From NCBI RefSeq assembly GCF_905475395.1, contig NC_058341.1, positions 75,761,597 through 75,825,596 of the forward strand: DNA of 64,000 nt, written 5' to 3'. The translations under genes and the position numbers were made by a program. Below are positions 11,811 through 24,213 of this stretch, in pieces. The notes beneath the pieces are model-generated. The model was not told the origin of the DNA and did no database searches. It was given only the letters and a program-made list of their open reading frames with translations. Source of the DNA: Chrysoperla carnea (Eukaryota; Arthropoda; Insecta; Neuroptera; Chrysopidae). Within the stretch, counting starts at the first letter, position 1, and each line of letters opens with the position of its first letter.

Positions 11811-12609
11811 CAGTTGTTCGTTCTGATTAATATTTATGCTCATTCGAAGTTCAAACTTAAAAATGCTACAGAAATTCGCAAATGTATCAGAAATTAAATG
11901 ATTGTAAATACGGGAGCTAAAAAAAAAAACAAATTTTAATTCTATGAACCAACCACTACATTTAGATAGAAATAGAATATCCACATACCATACGATATTC
12001 TGTTGAGCAGAAAAAAACTCCGCAAGAAATTGTTAATTAAACTAGACTTAAACGACGCATTTTGTTAAAATCGAAATTTTTATCTCATTTTTCCTGACCC
12101 ACCGTTTTCCTTTAAAAGTCGAAAACATCGAAACATGAAGATGAGAAAAAAAACATCAAATAAATGACGCCGTGGTAAAAATCAAGGAATGTGAGATAAC
12201 ATTCATTTCGAAACAGTCGTGTATAGGGTAATAAATAAACAGTAAGTATTCGAGGAGCCAACGGGGTATTCCAAAATAATCCTTTTGGTATGATAAACAT
12301 GTGTCCGAAAACAACCTTCTTAAACTTGTCCTTATTAACTAAATTATATAGTTTAAAATCTAAAATTTCTTATTATTATTTTAAAATAAAAAATCCATTT
12401 CCAACATTCCCCCCCCCCCATTGTTTTATTTTGATTAAAAAGCTGAAGCATCTCGACATATGGGTTAAAAAAATTGTTGTTCGATCCCTTTTTCAGGAGC
12501 CCGTAGCCAAATACTTATTATTTCGAACGCCACTTTTATAACTACCAAAATCTCGACTGATATCAAGAAAACATACATTTTTATAATAAATAAAAATGTA
12601 GACCAAATA
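11811..12609. other. Gene-free AT-rich sequence
   Basis: No gene recognised. A run of nine or so C residues sits at about 12410-12419. Confidence 0.4.
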
Positions 12610-13275
12610 AATTTATTTTTACCCGACTGCGCGACGCAAAGGAGTGGTAATGTGTTTATCAGTCTATGTCTGTTCCTATGTAGCACACTAGAGGCCAAAC
12701 GAGTCGGTCAATTTTGATGATTCTTACGTCAATCGATTTATCTTAACTCTTCCGAGTGCTACTGAAGATATGGCAGGAATGAAAATTCAATGTGGCCAAC
12801 ACCAGACGCCATACTTTTCAAAAAGGTTGTATGTGTGTTCCTGTACAGCACACTAGAGACCAAACGCGCCGACCGATTTGTTGATTCTTATTTCAATAGA
12901 TTTTTCGTGGCCTTATATATTGCGACCACCAGACGCCATATTGTGAGAAAGAAAAAAATTAAAGAAATATACATATCAATTAGCGCCTCAAGAGACCAAC
13001 CATAGGCCGAAAATGGAAGTCGACGAGCTTTGCTAAGTAGGGTATCATTGAAAAGGCATTTGAAAATCCTAACATAAACCCGACTGCGTTAAATATAAAC
13101 TAATAAGGAAAGAAAATATAAGTCCAGCAGTTAACATCGCAACTTTAACAGTCACGACCCATTATTGAGAAGATTTGAGCCCTTAAGTAGATTTTAATGC
13201 GTCTCGGCTGTTAACGTCGCCATGTAAATTGCTGGACTTGTTTTTTTCTCTTCAGTTTATATTCAACGCAGTAAA
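12610..13275 (+). repeat. Interspersed repeat family B, copy 2
   Basis: Starts near 'acccgactgcgcgacgc' and shares order and wording with 411-1000. An internal partial duplication repeats 'gttcct..acagcacactagag.ccaaacg' (about 12672 and 12838) and 'caccagacgccata' (about 12800 and 12930). The terminal hairpin pairs 'tatgaactaataag..' type sequence at 13090-13150 with 13205-13270 (agtccagcagttaacatcgc against gccatgtaaattgctggact). 'cccgactgcg' recurs at about 13078. Confidence 0.65.
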
Positions 13276-13789
13276 ATATAAATAAAATAAAAATTTCTAT
13301 TTCTCCTATAACAATCGAGGGTTTTTATTAATTATGTATATGTTTGCATACAAGAAACAAAAATTTGGATCGAATTTATTAATCTTTTTAATCATTATTT
13401 GCTCTTATATATTTTATACAGATTCAAAACTAAATATTTTATTATTTTCGAATTAAATACATTGATTGATTCAATTTGCTTTCATATAATTTAATATGCA
13501 AATTACTCAAAATATTTTCTACTTTTTACATAAAGGATTTCAGTTTTTGTTATTTTTTCCAAAGCTGAGTACTATTAAAACAGGCCACATTATAATCCAT
13601 ATACATCCATACAATATTTTATGTCTTTATGGTGAATATCGAATTAAAATATTGGCTGGAACCTTAGTATGTGAAGGACAAACAGACCGTAACGCTGTTA
13701 TCTTATATAAACTTGCAATAACTCATGCCTTTTATTTAAAATATAATGACTTACTTTCAATTGTTCACATGTAAATGGTATAGTAATTG
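13276..13789. other. Gene-free AT-rich sequence
   Basis: A 92-codon open frame at 13496-13774 has no recognisable motif and a composition typical of AT-rich noise. Confidence 0.35.
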
Positions 13790-14250
13790 TCAAACAAAAA
13801 TTATTGAAAAACAAGTGAAAACAATCAATTGACTGAGTTAATTGTTGAAATACCATTTAAAGACATTGTTGATTAATCGTTTGTTTTTTTACGTCATGTA
13901 AGTAAAGACAGATAAACAAACACATACATAATATATATAACGTTTAAATTTAAAAAACAAACAATAAGTACCTGAATATAATTCCTACCATACATAAGAT
14001 AATGTTTAAGTTAATTTGCGCTCTCACGGGTAAGCAGTGATGTTTACGAAAAAATGTTTCAAATAAAAGGTTTTTTTAAGAAACATTTCTTACAATTAAA
14101 TTGTTGTCCTATCTCTAATGATTTACAAGACCTTGACCTAGATATCTCTTTTCGTTTTTGAGTTATCGTGTTCGCAGATGAACGGACGGACGGACGGACA
14201 GACAGCCGAAAATGAACTAATTAGATAATTTTATGAACACCTATACCCAA
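13790..14250 (+). repeat. Interspersed repeat family A copy
   Basis: Begins 'aaaaacaagtgaaaacaatcaattgactgag', carries 'ttaattgttgaaataccat', 'tttacgtca', 'cacgggtaagcagtgatgttta', 'gttatcgtgttcgcagatg' and 'gaaaatgaactaattag..attttatgaacacc'. It lacks part of the central block found in 47783-48457. Confidence 0.75.
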
Positions 14251-14269
14251 GGTTTGTAATACTTACATA

Positions 14270-14712
14270 TATTGTAATACTTAATCGCGAAATTACAGCC
14301 GCAAAATACTTTAAAGTGTATGTCTTTTTGTCTGTTCCCACCTAGCTTCTAAACTGCTTATCATAATTTTACAAATGTACATTAAATTGAATATGGCATC
14401 CCTGGAGGACATAAGGTTATGATCGAAAAACAAATTTCAATTTAACTATAGCGTGTTTGAAATCATATTAAAGGCCGTTTTTAGCACTTTCCAAAAATAT
14501 AGATATTGTTATACTTAATTACGAAATTATAACCGCAAAATAGTTTAAAGTGTATGTCTTCTTGTCTTTTCCCACCTTGCTTCTTCTACTTGTCTTAATT
14601 GGACCAATGAGGTATCGTTGGAAGCGTCTTGATTTCCAGATGGTTACAGGCTTTAATTTTATATGGCTAACTCTAGCGGACATAAAGCTATGATAGCACT
14701 TTTCAAATATAT
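14270..14712 (+). repeat. Diverged direct repeat, ~240-bp spacing
   Basis: 'aatcgcgaaattacagccgcaaaatactttaaagtgtatgtc' near 14283 recurs near 14516 as 'aattacgaaattataaccgcaaaatagtttaaagtgtatgtc'. Function unknown. Confidence 0.55.
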
Positions 14713-14788
14713 ACAGGGTCTTTCTGTTTATGTGGTACATCACGTGTTTCAAGGCGGCGTCAATATAATTTAATTTAGTATTTTCGTT

Positions 14789-14862
<74 letters not shown>

Positions 14863-15783
14863 AATAGTAGGAGATTTTTGTAAATAAGAAAAAATAATAA
14901 CAATTAGTCCTGGGGCCATCGCTTATAAATATTCGGGATTACCTAACTTTGAGACTGCATGTATGCTCTTTATGTCTATTCGACTACTTCTGGTATAAGA
15001 AAATTTCTGGTTCTTGCTTGGAAAAGTTATTACGTTTTAAAGTTTACCTAGTCACAGTAGATTTTTGCAAAAATATCAAAATACTAATACTCGATTAAAA
15101 AAGTTTTTGAATCGAAACATTAAAAGTGGAAGAAAAAAACTAGATTCGTACTTTTTTGTAAATAAAGGTTTTCATCTTGTATAATTTTTATTTTAAGTAT
15201 AATGTTACGAGTAACAAAAATAATAATACTTACAGGTCTATTGATTTCATCGACCATTGCAATAATGTATGCGTATTAAAAAAGCTCACTACTTTCATCC
15301 AAACAGGCAATCAAGCATATTACACGCTTGCATTTATATCGGAAATGATGAAGAAAATATTGCGATATACAAGCTCTCAGATATCCGACGTCTAACAGTC
15401 ACAACCAATTTTTTCAACTTACTATTTTAATTTATATATTTTTATTGAAAGATACAAAACAATTAAACCGTGAAGGACTAAATTGTCTGTAATAATAACT
15501 TTTTTGTATTGGAAGAATCCCAACAAGCACAATGACTGAAAATAATTTTTCCGGCAATTATTTTTTTTCATAAAAAATTAATATTTAATGAAAATGATTA
15601 AAAGAAAATAACATTTTCTTATGTCCCTTAAAAAACACATTTATAACACTACCTGTTTGATGGAATTTCATCATATGCCTGGCACCGGGAACATAAAACT
15701 ATATTATTTGTTTCATATTATTGACATGTAAAGCAATAAATATTTCATGTTACAACGAATGAATAAAGGTAAAAATTTATCTA

Positions 15784-15823
<40 letters not shown>

Positions 15824-15932
15824 TTTATATGTATATATATATATATATCCAATGAAAATACTAAATTAAATTAAATTGACAACGCCTCAAAACACGTGAT
15901 GTACCATATATCCAGAAACACCCAGTATATAT
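14713..15932. mobile_element. Foldback/MITE with ~90-bp inverted ends and (TA)n
   Basis: Left end 14713-14800 ('acagggtctttctg', 'gtggtacatcacgtgtttcaagg', 'cgtcaat..aatttaatttagtattttc') is mirrored by 15855-15932. A (TA)n tract sits just inside each end (14793-14860 and 15788-15848). About 900 bases of non-coding sequence lie between. The 'CAGGGT.TTTCTG' end resembles those of Tc1/mariner-like elements, but no transposase is present. Confidence 0.7.
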
Positions 15933-16017
15933 GGTTTAAATAAAATAAAGTTCGAAAAGTTAAACCCCGACAATTACAGAAACGCGCTCTTAAAAGTATG
16001 AAAACAAGAAAACATTT

Positions 16018-16162
16018 TCATCTGGAGTTGTTATGGTAATATAAGTCAAATCGCCATAGCAGTCGGGGGGACTTCTTTTCGGTCCTGTGGAAAACTGTTT
16101 AATACTTAGAGATCCCCCGACTGTAATGACGATTTTACCTATCATAACAATTCCAGATGAAA
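16018..16162. repeat. Small inverted-repeat element
   Basis: 'catctggagttgttatggta' then 'tcgccatagcagtcggggg' at 16018-16070 pairs imperfectly with 16112-16162 ('cccccgactgtaatgacgat', 'ataacaattccagatg'). The core 'cagtcggg' is shared with the family B hairpins. Confidence 0.6.
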
Positions 16163-17185
16163 ATTTTTTATTTTATTTGTATATCTCTCCGTAGCACCAA
16201 TGTATCACATCCGTATAACAATATTTACCATACATACAGTCTCAGTTTTTTATTTATTTTATTATTCAACAGTCCATCCATACAATTATATTAAGAAAGG
16301 ACATGGTTTCTACTGAATAGCCTGAAATATAACTCATGCATGGTGCCAATAGTTACTAAGCTGGTTTAATATAACACTATTGATGTTGAAATAGTCTGTG
16401 GACATTTTCATCACAACATAGCTAAATTCATTAATGTTTGAAATTAACATACAAAAGTAATATAACACAATATTAATTTTCACTGGTCTGGCCAATTACC
16501 ACTTGCTACCTCTTAGATGCAAAGGAACTCTTGGTTAATGCGTGTAAAATACAACACGCACTTGATCATTTTAAACAAAGAAGTAGATTTGAAAAAAAAG
16601 TTGAAAAATATTTTATTTATTTCAAATAATATACGAAGGGGAAAATATTTGTGTATGTATGGTGAAAAATGACATCTGTTCGTTAAAATGATATAAATGG
16701 AAAATATGTTCTGTAGCCTTCGAGAGTTGAGATGTGTGAATATTCCCTAACATACAATCCCTCTTAAATATTTTATTCTATCAGATTGTGAATGCCGTTT
16801 TGGATATAAACAACAAAAATAAAATAAAAACAAAATCTACTAAATAAATCCTCAGGACATATTCAGAATAATCGTATAATACATATACCTAGACATATAC
16901 ATTCTTTCTAAGGATTGCAAAAAAAATTATTTTAGATCAAAGGTCTCCAGCTACTTTCATGTGTCTGACAAGCTGAGTTTTGCCAAGCTAAGTACAAAAT
17001 CAGGTAGGTACATAAAGCAAAGTTTACATGCTAAATAGTGATGACCAAAGCCAAGACCAAAAAAAAGACTTCAATCGATTGTTTAAGACGCATGGTCTAA
17101 GAAACGTCTTTATATTTCACATTGGACATAATTTTGCATGTCTTGTTTGATTTTGCTAATGAGAGTCAGATCAATGTTGTAATAA
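16163..17185. other. Gene-free AT-rich sequence
   Basis: No gene or repeat recognised. Confidence 0.4.
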
Positions 17186-18340
17186 TCTATACATATAAAA
17201 TGTTTGGCCCTGAATGACTGACTGACGGATGAAACCGCTGATCGTAGAGACCTGAAAATTTGAGGGTGTGTTCTTTGTATCACGAAGGTATCCAATAAGA
17301 AGTCATTTTCTGAAATTCAAGCCCTAAGGGGTTAAAAAGGGGACGTGATTTTTGTATATGGAAATCACATGTTAATAAGATTATTTTAACTTCATATGGT
17401 AAAATAATTATAATATATATAATATTTACAGAAAATTTTAATTATTCTTCTCTCAAGCGGTATGTAAAGAATGCTTTTATAAATTGAAAGTCTGAACTAA
17501 TTTCATTTCTGTACTAAATTTTTGAAACAATGATTTATACAGCTATATATTTAAAGGTCTAACTGGCAGAAGAAGCCAAGGGCAAAACCGTTAAATATAG
17601 GAATATGAATTTGAATTATTTTTAAATATTTCGAATGAAAAACCGTATAATAGGTTGTCTTATAAAATATCTTAGAAAGAATATTTGATACAGAACTACA
17701 AATAAAGTTACATGTCTATAAAACATCTTCTATATCTTTTCTTTCCACTTAAGTATTAAAATTTACATTCAATTTCTGTAAAATAATATACAGCAATCAA
17801 AAAAGGAAAATCAATCCATCCAGTTTTTTAACATATTATAATATGTATAAAAGGGAAAAACTGGTGATTCAACTCACAGCTGAAACCAGTAGATCTAGAA
17901 GCAAGAAAGTTTACACAAACGTTTCTTAAATGACGTTAGTGTGCACTTAGTAGATATTTTAAAAAAATGCATCCCCTAAGGGGTTCCAACAAGGGTTGAA
18001 TGTTTAAATGAAACTTTAAGAATTTTGAAGTTAGAAATGCAAAAATGATATATGAGCTCATTTCAAAATAAAAGTTTACTGTATTACTTATTATTTTCAA
18101 AAAATTCATTCTTCATAGAGACAAAATAGCGGGTGAAAGTTTATATGAAACTTTTTTATTTTTTAAATTAAAAATGTAGATATCAAATTGATATATGTAC
18201 TCATGGTTTGATGAGTATGCTGTGTCACTCTTTTATTTCATTCTTTAATAAATCATCTATGGAATCAATTGAAATGAATCATTATAACGAGCGAATGAGA
18301 AAAAAGTATTATAAAGTTGATGCTAAGCGAGAAGAAGCGG
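17186..18340 (+). mobile_element. Decayed non-autonomous Helitron (5' end clear)
   Basis: The 5' end reads A|TCTATACATATAAAATG followed by 'gactgactgacggatgaaaccgctgatcgtagagacctgaaaattt', a typical Helitron-type 5' end (TC start after an A). The interior repeats 'ccctaaggggtt' (17322, 17967) and short 'gaaact.tttga' blocks. The 3' side has a degenerate 'agcgagaagaagcgggtt' hairpin near 18328 but no clean CTAG end, so the 3' limit is approximate. No Rep/helicase sequence is inside. Confidence 0.6.
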
Positions 18341-18870
18341 GTTGAAGGATAGCATGTGGGTCTTCAAAGTTGGTTCAGTAAATGAATCTATTATTAACTA
18401 TATTAATCATGTACGGAATGCATTGAAATGAACCATTATTACGAGCGAAACTGTTGTACACACAAAAGCTAGTAAAATGTATATTTGTAGAAATTTTTCC
18501 CCGAAAGTTTTTTATTGTCGACTCCAAAATTGGTCTAGATTGTTGAATCTCAAATTTTAATAACCTCAATTGTTGAATAACGACGTCATATTTTACTTTT
18601 TCGTACATCCGCAGTAGTGATCTTTATTTTGATTGACTTAATTGATGATACGATAATACATCACTAACACTTATATTTTGGTGCTTATAAGCACATATAT
18701 TGACGCTATTTTTGAAATTTATGTTACTTATATTACGTATAAAACGAATTTCAATTTGTTTTTCTTCAAATTTTGCATTAATTAAACCCCGTTTATGACT
18801 ACATTAGGTTCTTTGTGTCGATTGGGTGTACAATAAAATTTAATAACTACTTTCAAAAGTTTTTTTGTTT
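18341..18870. other. Gene-free AT-rich sequence
   Basis: The phrase 'attgaaatgaaccattattacgagcgaa' at about 18422 also occurs at about 18267 and 54965, so this is probably Helitron-derived too. Nothing coding seen. Confidence 0.35.
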
Positions 18871-19113
18871 TAATTAAAAACATTTTTATTTGCTTAAAAT
18901 CCACTTTGTTTTAAGATTTTGTCAATCAAAATACTTTATTTATATACATTTCTACTTACTTGTTAGTCATCTTCAGAACAATAAAATTATAAACAAACAA
19001 CATTCTGAAGATGACTAACAAGTTGAAATGTATATAAACAAAATATTTTGATTGACAAAATTTTAAAACAAAGTGGATTTTAAGCAAATTAAAATGTGTT
19101 TAATTAATGTTAA
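18871..19113. repeat. Palindrome of the 'CATCTTCAGAAC' family
   Basis: Arms of about 107 bases (18871-18977 against 19003-19113), with 'gttagtcatcttcagaac' and 'attctgaagatgactaac' next to a loop of about 25 bases. Its 'aaagtggattttaagcaaa' block is shared with 4130-4405. It lies 100 bases upstream of the Penelope-type endonuclease fragment. Confidence 0.7.
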
Positions 19114-19212
19114 TAACTTCCACAAATTAACGCTCTCAAACTTAAATTAATTAAAATAGTTTATTAAAATTTTTTTTATCAAAATTATTAGTAAATAAAA
19201 CTATTAACTTTA

Positions 19213-19434
19213 GATAAAGAAAAATCAGGTATTTACCAAATTAATTGTGCAGAATGTCCCGTTACGTATGTGGAGCAATCGGTTCGCGCATTCAAAGAAA
19301 GAATAGAGAAACATAGTGCATCTGTTCGACTAAAAAATATTGGTGCTTTTTCAGACCATTGCATTCTAAATGCCCATAAATGTGATGATAAATTCAAATT
19401 TTACACACATGCGAGAAAGGGAAGCTTATGAACG
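19213..19434 (+). pseudogene. Penelope-like element GIY-YIG endonuclease fragment
   Basis: The frame from 19213 to the TGA at 19432-19434 reads DKEKSGIYQINCAECPVTYV, then EQSVRAFKERIEKH, then a SAFSDH-like stretch (GAFSDHC). This matches the C-terminal GIY-YIG nuclease of Penelope-like retroelements: GIY, the Cys pair (CAEC), the Y-V that stands for YIG, and the Arg/Glu/His stretch. The nuclease nicks DNA to prime reverse transcription. The glycine after YI/YV, normally conserved (YIGQT), is Glu here. No reverse transcriptase is found upstream, so it is a fragment, cut short at the 3' side and followed by family E sequence. Confidence 0.8.
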
Positions 19435-19440
19435 TTTTAG

Positions 19441-19830
19441 ACAAAAAAGGAGGAGGTTTTCAATTCGACTGTATTTTTGTTATGTCTTATACCTCATAAG
19501 TTTCGACAGGGTGGACCGATTTTGATGATTCTTTGTGTGATCCCATTTCATTTTGGTCCAGTTCTGACGGCATCCATGAGAAAAGCATGAAAGCCTTAAA
19601 TTTGCATTAAGTATGCACGACAAGTGGACGAATATACTAATATAAATTAGGAAGTGTACTTCAGATTCACTAAAAAGCACAAAATAAAAAAAAAAAAATT
19701 TAACAAAAAGAAAATCGACTAATCCAGCTGTTCTGTCAGAGTTGTTTCCTTGCAATAATTTTCACTACATTATGTTATCGTTTTTTTTTTTTTTTTTTGA
19801 AGTCGGTATTCTTTTTGAGTTCCCAAGGGC
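19441..19830 (+). repeat. Family E element, short copy with one 164-bp unit
   Basis: Starts 'aaaaaaggaggaggttttcaattcgactgtattttt', contains one copy of the 'gattttgatgattct..cccatttcattttggtc..agttctgac' unit, and ends with 'gtgtacttcagattcactaaaaa.cac', 'taacaaaaagaaaa' and 'ttttgaagtcggt'. A long T run lies at 19782-19798. Larger copy: 27728-29212. Confidence 0.75.
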
Positions 19831-20900
19831 AAAGGTTCCTTCAGCTGTCAAGGAAAGGCGATGAAACATTTCTAAAAATCCAATGTGGCAAAAAGAATAG
19901 TTCACCATAAACGTTAGCAGTCCATGACAGCCGATAAAGTGATTGAATAGTTAGTGGACCGCCAGTGTTGAATTTATATACTAAAATTTTTTTTTAAACT
20001 ACCAAATGTGAAAACCGTCATGTTTAAAATGTGTGAATCCAAAAGAAGCAACAAGTAACATACGCTATTTATAAGAGTAATTACGATTGGCTAATTCATA
20101 GTGAGGATGACAACTTGGAAGTCGAAATACGTATTTATATAATACAAAATTTGATCTAGTAAATTGGAGAAAAAATCGAAACTTATTTTAAGAAAACCTA
20201 CAGCTTTTATTTATTTTATTTGATAATACTTATAAATGGTTTGTGTATTTATAACCATAAAAAATTTAACAAAGAAATTTAGTTGATAACAGGTAGGTTT
20301 GACTGTATTTAACATCCTTTAAAATCTGATATGCGGTTCGCCCATGTCTTATTTTAAATGATTTAGACAAAAATGTAGCTTAGAAAACTATGAAACACAC
20401 AATAATGAAAGTATTAATATTTTTCACAGAAAAACTTGATCATTCATTAATTGTAAGCCTGCTGAGTGAACAAATTTTTGATATCCTGTGGAAGAAAATA
20501 GGAAATTTCTAACAATTTTTCTCAATAAAAATGTTTCCGCCTAGGTATATTGAAGCCACAAAGTTTCCGTTAACTATCATTTATGAATCAGGCTTATACT
20601 TTAGACAACAATTTTCAACTACAGTTTGTCAAAATAATTAAATTGTATGAAAAACCATCTTTTGATATAATTTACCAGAGGGTCTCTTGCATATTCATTT
20701 AATTCTATATGCCAGTAATAAAAAATCAGTTTTTTAGAAGGTATTATTAGAGTGTTTTTTATTTATTTTTTTTATTTATAACATTCCACCATAAACATTT
20801 TGCTCATTTATATTTTGTTCTAAATATTATCACTAGCTAATAAGTGTTGATTTATGTCAATTATAACATAATTTTGTAAAATTTTATGGTAAATATTTAT
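19831..20900. other. Gene-free AT-rich sequence
   Basis: No gene or repeat recognised. Confidence 0.4.
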
Positions 20901-20903
20901 TTG

Positions 20904-21395
20904 AAGCTTACTTAAAGAAGTTAAAATAAAAACAAAGCTTGATTTTAAAGAAGTTAAAAACAAAAATTTGTGCGATCTTGGGTCTTGTTAACCGTAAGAG
21001 ATATAACAAATATTTAAATGTAACAAAAGTTCCTTGTAAAAAAATTAACAGATTTTGTTCGAAAAATTTTTTTGTCACCCATCAAAGTTTACTGGAAAGT
21101 ACAATATTATTATGATAATGGTTCATTAGCTGATTTGTTATCTTGATGATTTGGACCTTCTTCATTCCTTTATTTTATCCGCCTTTTTTTCCCATAAAAA
21201 ACATCTGCTTTTCTAATTAATGTCAATTGAAGTAGCTGCTCGAAGCTTCTTCTTAGGCGGATCGAAAATGAATACTTTTCTTGTTTTACAAAGAACTTTT
21301 GTTGCATCTTTTACGGTTTACAAAAAAGGTCCTACGGATCCAAGACCCTAGATCACACAAATGTTTGTTTTTAACTTCTTTAAGTAAGCTTTAAA
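20904..21395. mobile_element. Foldback element with ~110-bp arms
   Basis: 'gaagcttacttaaagaagtt' at 20904 and 'gcgatcttgggtcttgttaaccgtaagagat' near 20973 are mirrored by 'tttacggtttacaaaaaaggtcc...aagaccctagatcaca' near 21310 and 'aacttctttaagtaagcttta' at about 21377-21395. A related fragment appears at 33345-33375 ('aacttaagaagttaaaa'). The middle is non-coding. Confidence 0.65.
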
Positions 21396-22028
21396 CAATG
21401 CAGTTGAACAGTTTTGATAAAGATTCATTGACTGGTCTTGTATTCTGAATTATAAATCTTACAATCCTCCACTATCTCTGCATTACTGATTTATATTGCT
21501 ACTTAAAACAGAAAGTGGAACCGTTTTTAGTAGTTCCAATTTAGACTACCAAGTTACTTCCTATTTATCAATAATGAAAACAATGGTTATTATTTTAATT
21601 GACAATTCAGATAAGATAAGTTCTGGACCTTTTAATGTGTTATACCATCGGTTATACTTGCACGCCTAGTTTGAAAAATATTAGGCCTGCACAAACTGGC
21701 GCACTCAAATTACAGCCGATTTCTGAAGAAAACTTTGATCGGAAATATATTTATTTCGCCAAATAATGTTACTTTTGTGCTGAATATATGTTTTTTACAA
21801 TTGCAACGGTTTCCACACACTTAAGTTTGTGCTTGTTGTTGCAATCTAAAAACACCATATTCGATATTTTGTTTAATGGTATTGAATCTTATTTTTAAAT
21901 ATTGGAGTGTAAAATGCTGCTAGATATAAATTGAAATGTGTAGCATCTATTTTGAGACCGGTTCTTATATTTTAACCAGCATCCAACCATGTTTTTTTTG
22001 CTATCACTGCAAGAAACTGCATTTTAAC
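21396..22028. other. Gene-free AT-rich sequence
   Basis: No gene or repeat recognised. Confidence 0.4.
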
Positions 22029-22680
22029 AAGTGAAAACAAACAATTGACTGAGTTAATTGTTGAAATACCATGTATAGACAGTATGACAGTATGATGACG
22101 CAATCGCTTGTTTTTTGACGTCACGTAAATAAAGATTTCCACTCTTAAATAGCCACACACACATAACTGATATTCCCATATTAATACATACTACAAAATT
22201 TTCACCTGATTAGCGCCCTCGTGAGTAACCAGTGATGTTTACAAGAAAATGTTTCAAACAAAAGTTGTTTGTTTTTATAAAAGGAACATTTTTTACATTT
22301 AAACATTTGTTCTATCTCTAACGGTTTACAAGATGGGTCCTAAGGATCCAAGACCCAATTGACCTATGTTGCTCATTTACGAACTAGACCTCACTTTTTA
22401 CGTCTTAAGCACACTATAAATTTATATATAAATTTCAGCTTGATATCTATTTTCGATTTTGAGTAATCGTGATGACAGACGGACAGACGACAGACGACAG
22501 ACAGACAGACATACGGCAATGGACTAATTAGGTGATTCTATGAACACCTATACCAAAATTTTTTCGTAGCATCAATATTTTTAAGCGTTACAAACTTGAG
22601 ACTAAACTATGTATATTTCATATACATGGTATAAAAATATATGCACCACTTGAAAAATATTTGTGGCTCAGTTATGTTCA
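22029..22680 (+). repeat. Interspersed repeat family A, near full-length
   Basis: Runs from 'aacaagtgaaaacaaacaattgactgagttaattg' through 'gacgtcacgtaaataaaga', 'gcgccctcgtgagtaacca', 'gttctatctctaacggtttacaagatgggtcc', the 'gacagacggacagac' block, 'aatggactaattaggtgattctatgaacacc' to 'tatttcatatacatggtataaa' and a diverged 'ggctcagtta' end. No open frame. Confidence 0.8.
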
Positions 22681-22685
22681 ATTAC

Positions 22686-23560
22686 ACCAAATAATTCCAT
22701 TCAATATAGTATTATTATATCACTCTGTATTTAAATAGATGTGTAGTCCATTTGTATAATAAAGAATTAAAAAAAATATGTATATTTTTAGACATTTTAT
22801 TTGTAAATAAAAAATGGTCAGAAAATGCCAACTATTATAATAATATAAAATATAATTCAGTCTTTTCCCCAAACATATTTTTCTGCATGAAAATATACCA
22901 TAATAAATGAGAATGATAATTGGATCGTTCCAAATGTATTTTTCTGTCAAGATTTTCGTTTGGCTAAGCTTCGAAACCACACCCCATTTTAATAAAATTT
23001 TGTTGATGTGTATTTTTTGGCCTAACTTAAACTATACGATAATACGTATCTTTGCCGGAGCTGTTATACATCAAATTTTTTTGAGTGCCCCCAATGGAGT
23101 TCACCGACTAAAGTGAACTTTTTTGGTAAAATAGCACATTACGCGAACATATAAAAGGCCGTCGGTTTCAAAGTGTATAACCACGAATGGTTTTTAACTA
23201 ATTTTTTATAATTATATAATTCAGATTACATCTACATGTAGCAGATTATTACATACACACATCACACCGAAATTTGTCAAAATAAATTTAACGATTCTCA
23301 AAAAGAATATTTTCCTTGAAAACACAGAATTCTCGTCCAGTTTGAATACGTCCTGTTTTTTGAACAAGGAAGTAAAAATAATTATGTGTGTTATACATGG
23401 TGACTATATAACCACGATTAAATGATCATAATTAAGTTTGTGCCAAAAATTAATAATAAAAATTTTTATCAAAACATTGCCTTCAAAACGCTTTTTCATA
23501 ATATACAATTGCTCCATTAAAATAATGAATAATTAATTAGTTGTTCAGAATTAAAAGTTT
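22686..23560. other. Gene-free AT-rich sequence
   Basis: Overlapping open frames of 69-86 codons on opposite strands show no recognisable motif and cannot both be real. Confidence 0.4.
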
Positions 23561-24100
23561 TTTACTTTTTGTAGAAAAATTAAAATCAAAAGAATATCTT
23601 ACCAGGAATAAAGAAATCGAGGAACAAAATGTTAATACTGAAACCACAACTGTGAACACACCACTTCGAGAAACTAAAAACTGGAACACTACAGACTAAC
23701 CAACAGAAAAACTCGCAGCAACAACCGACACTATAGGCAAGCTCAGTTACAAAAATGTATTAATAAAAGCCACTGCTAGTACAGGTGACACAAAATCCGA
23801 CAATAATATTGATACTGAATTTAAAGTTGTCAGTTATCCGAAAAAAAACCAAAAATACCAGATACTCATCAGATAATCACTGGAACAGGATCTACGATTG
23901 AAAATACTGAATTCTGCTGCAGAAACAATGATGTGGGTTCACGTGGGATGAGTAAATTCAAATGATACAAAAGAATTGGTTCAATGTTATATAAAAATCT
24001 AAACAAATGCTGCAAATATTTTCTGTGAAGAATTAAAAACACCAGGTATGAAAAAGTTGTTCAAAGTGTCAACACCTTAATTGTTGAAATTGGAATTTAA
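23560..24100 (+). pseudogene. Possible LINE ORF1 N-terminal remnant
   Basis: Interrupted by stops, the plus strand reads a polar Thr/Asn/Glu-rich stretch (EIEEQNVNTETTTVNTPL, about 23608-23670), then KLSYKNVLIKAT and FKVVSYPKKNQK, a pattern often seen in the low-complexity N-terminus of insect LINE ORF1 proteins. It lies just upstream of a clearer ORF1 at 24214. Identification rests on composition and position only. Confidence 0.35.
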
Positions 24101-24213
24101 ATAAAATTTATTATTCATAAAGAGTGCGGTCTACTTTATAGGCCGTAATCATTCAAAAATTTTTACGTACAAAAGTGTAATAGTGTATCGCAACACTCAA
24201 ACATTGTTTAAAA

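Noticed and set aside
13496..13774. 92-codon frame as a gene
   Set aside because: No recognisable domain, AT-rich composition, and it merges into family A-like repeat wording (gacagaccgtaac).
22720..23116. Overlapping 86- and 69-codon frames on opposite strands
   Set aside because: No motif, Ile/Phe/Tyr-rich composition as in random AT-rich DNA.
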